A stretch of 44,659 nucleotides of DNA, from NCBI GenBank assembly GCA_947090365.1, contig CAMUNT010000004.1:1-44659 (forward strand), read 5' to 3'. How positions within the stretch are numbered: position 1 is the first letter of the stretch; each line of letters starts with the position of its first letter. This DNA is from an uncultured Clostridia bacterium (lineage in GTDB: Bacteria; Bacillota; Clostridia; Christensenellales; Borkfalkiaceae). The notes beneath the pieces were generated by a model, which was given only the letters and a program-made list of their open reading frames with translations, ran no database searches and was not told where the DNA came from. Below are positions 40,908-44,659 of this stretch, piece after piece. Position numbers and translations under genes: made by a program.

Positions 40908-42230
40908 ATGTCTGTTAAGGTATGCAAATTCGGCGGAACGTCAATGGCTGACGCCAATATTATCGAATGTGTAAAGCAAATTATCGAAAGCGACGCGTCA
41001 CGCCGTTTCGTGGTGGTTTCCGCCCCCGGCAAAAGATATTCAAGCGATAAAAAAGTGACCGATTTGCTGCTTGCGTGTCATAAAGAGCTTTTAAAGGAAG
41101 GCACCTGCCAAAAAAGCTTTTCGGCAGTGCGTTCGCGTTTTTCGGATATTGCCAGACAGCTTGAACTGCGTACCGATTTCAACGCCGTTTTAGATGAAAC
41201 CTTAAAAAGAATAGAAAGCGAAAAAAGCGAACAGTTTACCGCTTCCCGCGGTGAGTATCTGTGCGCAAAGGTCGTTGCCGAATACCTCGGCTTTGAATTT
41301 ATCGACGCGGAGAACGTAATATTTTTCAACGAAAACGGAACGCTGAACGGCGAGAAAACTTATAAGGCTGTTGCAGTTGAAGCAGGCAAAGCCGGAAAAG
41401 CGGTTATACCCGGTTTTTACGGCACCGACCCCGAAGGTAAAATAAAAACGTTTCCACGCGGAGGTTCCGATATTTCGGGCGCGGTCGTGGCACGCGCCGT
41501 AAGCGCAACCTTATATGAAAACTGGACCGACGTATCGGGTTTTCTTGCGTGCGATCCGAATATTGTCGTCAACCCCGAAACGATAGAAACGCTGTCGTAT
41601 AAAGAGCTGCGCGAGTTAAGTTATATGGGTGCGAACGTACTTCACAGCGAGTCGATTTTCCCTGTACGCAAGGCAAATATCCCCATACAGATAAAAAACG
41701 CTTTCCGTCCGTATGATACGGGAACAACTATAGTTCCCACTTCCAGGTATATACCCAACGGCAGAACGGTTACAGGTATAGCCGGTAAAAAGAATTTTAC
41801 CGTAATTTATATAGAAAAATCGCTTATGAATTCGGAAATAGGCTTCGTGCGCAGGGTTCTGTCCGTTGTCGAAGCCGAAAATATACCCGTCGAACATATC
41901 CCTACCGGCATAGATACTATGTCGCTTCTTATTGAAAGCGGAGATTTATCCGAACTTAAATTAAGCAGAATACTCGAAGGCATCAAATGCGAGGTTGAGC
42001 CCGATATAATCAGAGTTATCGAAAATATTGCGCTTATTGCGACCGTCGGGCACGGAATGTCGTCTTCGGTAGGCACAAGCGCAAGACTTTTCAAAGCAAT
42101 CGCTTCGGCTGAAATAAATATTAAAATGATCGATATGGGTTCGAGCGAGCTCAATATTATAGTCGGCGTCAAAAACGAAGATTACGAGCGCTGTATAAAG
42201 GCTATTTACGGCGAGTTTTTCGGAAAATGA
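40908..42230 (+). CDS. Aspartate kinase
   Basis: A 440-residue monofunctional aspartokinase that phosphorylates L-aspartate in the first step to lysine, threonine and methionine. The kinase domain begins with KVCKFGGTSMAD (4-15), and the substrate loop GRGGSDISGA-type motif reads FPRGGSDISGA (about 183-193). Two ACT domains fill the C-terminal third (about 300-440), including GFVRRVLSVVEAENIPVEHI and GTSARLFKAIASAEINIKMI, which usually bind a feedback inhibitor. Which amino acid inhibits it cannot be read. It starts a run with the small membrane protein gene (the two are separated by 14 bp), thyA and folA. Confidence 0.95.
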   Translation: MSVKVCKFGGTSMADANIIECVKQIIESDASRRFVVVSAPGKRYSSDKKVTDLLLACHKELLKEGTCQKSFSAVRSRFSDIARQLELRTDFNAVLDETLKRIESEKSEQFTASRGEYLCAKVVAEYLGFEFIDAENVIFFNENGTLNGEKTYKAVAVEAGKAGKAVIPGFYGTDPEGKIKTFPRGGSDISGAVVARAVSATLYENWTDVSGFLACDPNIVVNPETIETLSYKELRELSYMGANVLHSESIFPVRKANIPIQIKNAFRPYDTGTTIVPTSRYIPNGRTVTGIAGKKNFTVIYIEKSLMNSEIGFVRRVLSVVEAENIPVEHIPTGIDTMSLLIESGDLSELKLSRILEGIKCEVEPDIIRVIENIALIATVGHGMSSSVGTSARLFKAIASAEINIKMIDMGSSELNIIVGVKNEDYERCIKAIYGEFFGK

Positions 42231-42244
42231 GGAGGGGGACTGTT

Positions 42245-42454
42245 ATGATACTTGCAGGTACTATAACGCAGGGACAAGCCGTATCGCTTATTCTGCTGTT
42301 TATATTTTTGTTCGCGTTTTTAGTCGCAGATATTTATCTCGTGCTTTTTCTGCGCAGAAAAAATAAAAAATTAGCAAGGGATGCGGATACTGCCGACGGC
42401 GATGAGAAAACAGAAGAAATCAAAGAAAAAAGTGAAAGTGAATTAAATGAGTAA
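42245..42454 (+). CDS. Small single-span membrane protein, 69 aa
   Basis: I do not recognise this protein. ATG 42245 gives 69 residues. A hydrophobic helix (about 13-35, LILLFIFLFAFLVADIYLVLF) is followed by basic RRKNKK and an acidic Asp/Glu/Lys-rich tail, so the N-terminus is outside and the tail inside by the positive-inside rule. GAGGAGGGGG at 42228-42237 supports this start over an ATG at 42227, which overlaps the aspartate kinase stop. The last 8 bp overlap thyA. It may be just a coupling gene or a small regulator; nothing shows which. Confidence 0.65.
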   Translation: MILAGTITQGQAVSLILLFIFLFAFLVADIYLVLFLRRKNKKLARDADTADGDEKTEEIKEKSESELNE

Positions 42455-43277
42455 AGCAGACGAAATTTTTATTGCAAATATTAAAGATATCCTTGAAAAC
42501 GGAGTATGGGACACCGATTGCAAGGTCCGTCCCAAATGGAGCGACGGAACCAGCGCGCATACAGTTAAAAAGTTCGGTATCGTCAACAGGTATAACTTAC
42601 AGGAAGAGTTTCCTATACTTACAATCCGACGTACCTATTTCAAATCGTGCATAAACGAATTGTTGTGGATCTGGCAGAAGAAGAGCAATAATATAAAGGA
42701 TTTAAGCTCTAAAATCTGGGATCAGTGGGCTGACGAAAACGGCTCTATCGGTAAAGCTTACGGCTATCAGCTGGGGATAAAGTATAAATACAGAGAGGGC
42801 GAATTCGATCAGGTCGACAGGGTTCTTTTCGACTTGAAAAACAATCCCGCAAGTCGCAGGATAATGACTAATATATATAATTTTGCCGACCTTCACGAAA
42901 TGAATCTGTATCCGTGCGCGTATTCTATGACCTTCAACGTTTCGGGCGATACTTTGAACGGAATTTTAAACCAGCGTTCGAACGATATGCTTACGGCGAA
43001 CAACTGGAACGTAGTTCAGTACGCTGTGCTTCTTATAATGTTTGCACAGGTTTCGGGGTTGAAGGCGGGTGAGCTGGTTCACGTAATTGCCGATGCGCAT
43101 ATTTATGACAGGCATATACCGATAGTAAAGGAAATTATCGATATGCCGAAGCTTAAAGCTCCCGTTTTGGAAGTTGATAAATCTGTCAAAAACTTCTATG
43201 ATTTTACGGTTGACAGCTTTAAACTGGTTGATTACGAATGCAACGATAAAAAATATAACCTTCCCGTAGCCGAATAA
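42447..43277 (+). CDS. thyA: Thymidylate synthase ThyA
   Basis: A 276-residue thymidylate synthase that makes dTMP from dUMP with methylenetetrahydrofolate, producing dihydrofolate. The nucleophile is Cys157 in LYPCAYSMTF. The dUMP phosphate and base contacts appear as ASRR (about 136-139) and QRSNDM (about 175-180). The closest layout is that of Bacillus subtilis ThyA (IWDQWADENGSIGKAYGYQLG). The loop after QRSxD, normally G-x-P-F-N, reads TANNWN, so Gly, Pro and Phe are replaced, although the Asn is kept. It is placed before folA, which recycles its dihydrofolate. Confidence 0.92.
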   Translation: MSKADEIFIANIKDILENGVWDTDCKVRPKWSDGTSAHTVKKFGIVNRYNLQEEFPILTIRRTYFKSCINELLWIWQKKSNNIKDLSSKIWDQWADENGSIGKAYGYQLGIKYKYREGEFDQVDRVLFDLKNNPASRRIMTNIYNFADLHEMNLYPCAYSMTFNVSGDTLNGILNQRSNDMLTANNWNVVQYAVLLIMFAQVSGLKAGELVHVIADAHIYDRHIPIVKEIIDMPKLKAPVLEVDKSVKNFYDFTVDSFKLVDYECNDKKYNLPVAE

Positions 43278-43292
43278 TAAGAGAGATTTTAA

Positions 43293-43793
43293 GTGAAAGC
43301 AATATTACACGCAGATAAAGAATGGGGAATAGGCAAAAGCAATTCGCTTATGTTCAGAATTCCCGCCGATATGAAATTCTTCAAGGAAACTACGACGGGG
43401 AACGTCGTGGTTATGGGGTCTAATACTTTAAAATCGTTGCCGAACGGCGAGCCTTTAAAAAACAGAACGAATATCGTGCTTTATCCCGGCGGTGAAAAAA
43501 GAAGCGACTGTACCGTCGTAAATTCGCTTGAAGAGCTTTTTACCGAAATCAAAAAATATGACGGAGAAAAAGTGTTTGTTATAGGCGGAGCAATGCTGTA
43601 TAAAACGCTTTTGCCGTACTGTTGTGAGGTTTTGGTAACCAAGGTAGACGCCGTCGGCGGAGCAGACGTATTCTTTGAAAATCTCGATAAGAACGAAAAT
43701 TTCGAACTTATTTACGAGAGCGAGCCTACGGAAACCAACGGATTGCAAATAAGGTTTACGACCTATAAAAATTCAGCGGTTAAACCGTTTTAA
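43293..43793 (+). CDS. folA: Dihydrofolate reductase
   Basis: A 166-residue DHFR that reduces dihydrofolate to tetrahydrofolate with NADPH. The sequence has WGIGKSNSLMFRIPADMKFF (about 11-30), where the Asp of PADM is the catalytic acid. It also has VVMGSNTLKSLP (about 39-50), a nucleotide-binding VFVIGGAMLY (about 94-103), and a C-terminal beta hairpin. The start is GTG at 43293 with GAGAG upstream. It follows thyA by 15 bp, the usual pairing, because ThyA consumes reduced folate. Confidence 0.93.
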   Translation: MKAILHADKEWGIGKSNSLMFRIPADMKFFKETTTGNVVVMGSNTLKSLPNGEPLKNRTNIVLYPGGEKRSDCTVVNSLEELFTEIKKYDGEKVFVIGGAMLYKTLLPYCCEVLVTKVDAVGGADVFFENLDKNENFELIYESEPTETNGLQIRFTTYKNSAVKPF

Positions 43794-43797
43794 TAAA

Positions 43798-44659
43798 ATG
43801 AGTAAGAAAGAAAAACTTATAATAATTATACTTAACACTCTGCTGTGCGTCGCGTCGATACTTTTTACCGCCACGATGATGGACGGCTGGGGTGTTTTTG
43901 TTTTAATTGCATGTTACGCAGTGCCGTCTGCCTGCCTCGTTGCGGGAATAGTATCGTTCGTGCTGAAAAAGCACGCCGTCGGTAAAACATGTTTCGTAAT
44001 AACGGTATGCGCGTTTATAATAATAGTCGCGTTTGCGGTTATCAGCAAAGTTGCACATCTGAATGACTATGCAACCGACGGCGAAAAGATTGAAAGACTT
44101 ACTGAAATTATAAGAAGCACAGGCAGTTGGGGTATGCTGGTGTACGTCCTCGTACAGATTTTACAGGTAGTGATTTTGCCCCTTCCCGCTGTTGTCTGTT
44201 ACGTTCCGGGAAGCCGTATCTGGGGCGCGGGCATCGCTACTTTGCTGGCTTCGGCAGGCGTACTTATAGGTTCTGTAATCGCTTACTGCATAGGCAGATT
44301 TTTCGGCAAAAAAGCGGTTATATGGATAGCCGGGAAGGAAGTAACGGATAAATATATAAATTATATAGGGAATAAGGGTAAAATAATTTTCGTTCTTATG
44401 CAGATTTTACCATTTTTCCCCGACGATATACTGTGTATGATAGCGGGACTGACCTCGATGAGTTTTCCGTTCTTTTTAGCGGTAATGATACTCGTCCGCC
44501 CGTTGATTATTGCAACCTACTGTTATCTGGGCAACGGAAGCATCATTCCTTTCAGCGGTTGGGGGATACCGGTGTGGATTGCAATTTTCATTGTCTGCAT
44601 AGCGCTTGCGGTGCTGTCTTTCAAATATCAGGACAGAGTTGAAAAATGGCTCGTGTTGA
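43798..44659 (+). CDS. VTT-domain (TVP38/TMEM64-like) membrane protein, 3' end outside the window
   Basis: An open frame from ATG 43798 runs off the window end after 287 codons without a stop. The product has about seven hydrophobic segments. Its core VQILQVVILPLPAVV, GAGIATLLASAGVLIGSVIAYCIGRFFGKK and the later MQILPFFPDDILCMIAGL match the VTT/SNARE-associated (DedA-superfamily) fold, including the re-entrant-loop P-FPDD type motif. Relatives are linked to lipid flipping across membranes; the role here is not determined. An unusual N-terminal part (about 1-90) adds three helices before the VTT domain. It begins 4 bp after folA. Confidence 0.83.
   Translation, partial: MSKKEKLIIIILNTLLCVASILFTATMMDGWGVFVLIACYAVPSACLVAGIVSFVLKKHAVGKTCFVITVCAFIIIVAFAVISKVAHLNDYATDGEKIERLTEIIRSTGSWGMLVYVLVQILQVVILPLPAVVCYVPGSRIWGAGIATLLASAGVLIGSVIAYCIGRFFGKKAVIWIAGKEVTDKYINYIGNKGKIIFVLMQILPFFPDDILCMIAGLTSMSFPFFLAVMILVRPLIIATYCYLGNGSIIPFSGWGIPVWIAIFIVCIALAVLSFKYQDRVEKWLVL

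Overview
This window looks like chromosomal backbone of an anaerobic, probably endospore-forming member of the Clostridia, most likely an uncultured gut lineage. The evidence is a spoIIAA-spoIIAB-sigF operon, a SCIFF six-cysteine peptide with its radical-SAM maturase, a single-chain pyruvate:ferredoxin oxidoreductase, HemZ, CdaA and an ECF transporter core. Nothing in the window names a species. Promoters are easy to read: many have a -35 box, a 17-bp spacer and a TATAAT-like -10 box. Several of them place the start codon 6-7 nt after the -10 box, which implies leaderless mRNAs.

Layout. 1-1912: the 3' half of tRNA-Tyr, then a gene-poor stretch littered with copies of the tRNA 3' end joined to hairpins, then two AT-rich accessory genes (a uracil-DNA-glycosylase-superfamily protein and an unknown). 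1959-4221 (minus): an M6-type metalloprotease lipoprotein and a GNAT acetyltransferase. 4355-5827: the sigma-F sporulation switch. 5903-7075: an aminotransferase. 7127-11672: ruvC-ruvA-ruvB-queA-tgt (Holliday-junction processing and queuosine tRNA modification). 11779-16926: yajC, a TIGR04086-like membrane protein, scfA, scfB, secD and secF, so a RiPP locus sits inside the Sec accessory genes. 17029-23417: recJ, relA, an MBL-fold hydrolase and hemZ, overlapping head to tail. 23606-28919: an Ig-like lipoprotein and a large PL9-type pectate lyase. 29037-32570 (minus): pyruvate:ferredoxin oxidoreductase. 32887-36300: a fused EcfA1-EcfA2 ATPase, ecfT and truA. 36375-39694: a membrane protein with a Q/N/Y-rich tail, mnmE and holA. 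39779-44659: cdaA, a 35-codon cdaR-like stub, aspartate kinase, a small membrane protein, thyA, folA and a VTT-family membrane protein that runs off the window.

Most of the content is housekeeping. The parts that deserve attention are: the recurring leaderless promoter geometry; the truncated cdaR that leaves only a membrane anchor beside cdaA; the single-chain ECF ATPase; SecD/SecF copies lacking their usual signature motifs around the SCIFF locus; hairpins placed to control scfB and the TIGR04086 gene; a short upstream ORF before the pectin-locus lipoprotein; and the tRNA-derived repeat cluster at the left end. I found no CRISPR array, phage or clear insertion sequence. I could not point to a wholly new multi-gene system. 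All identifications rest on motif reading, not on database searches.
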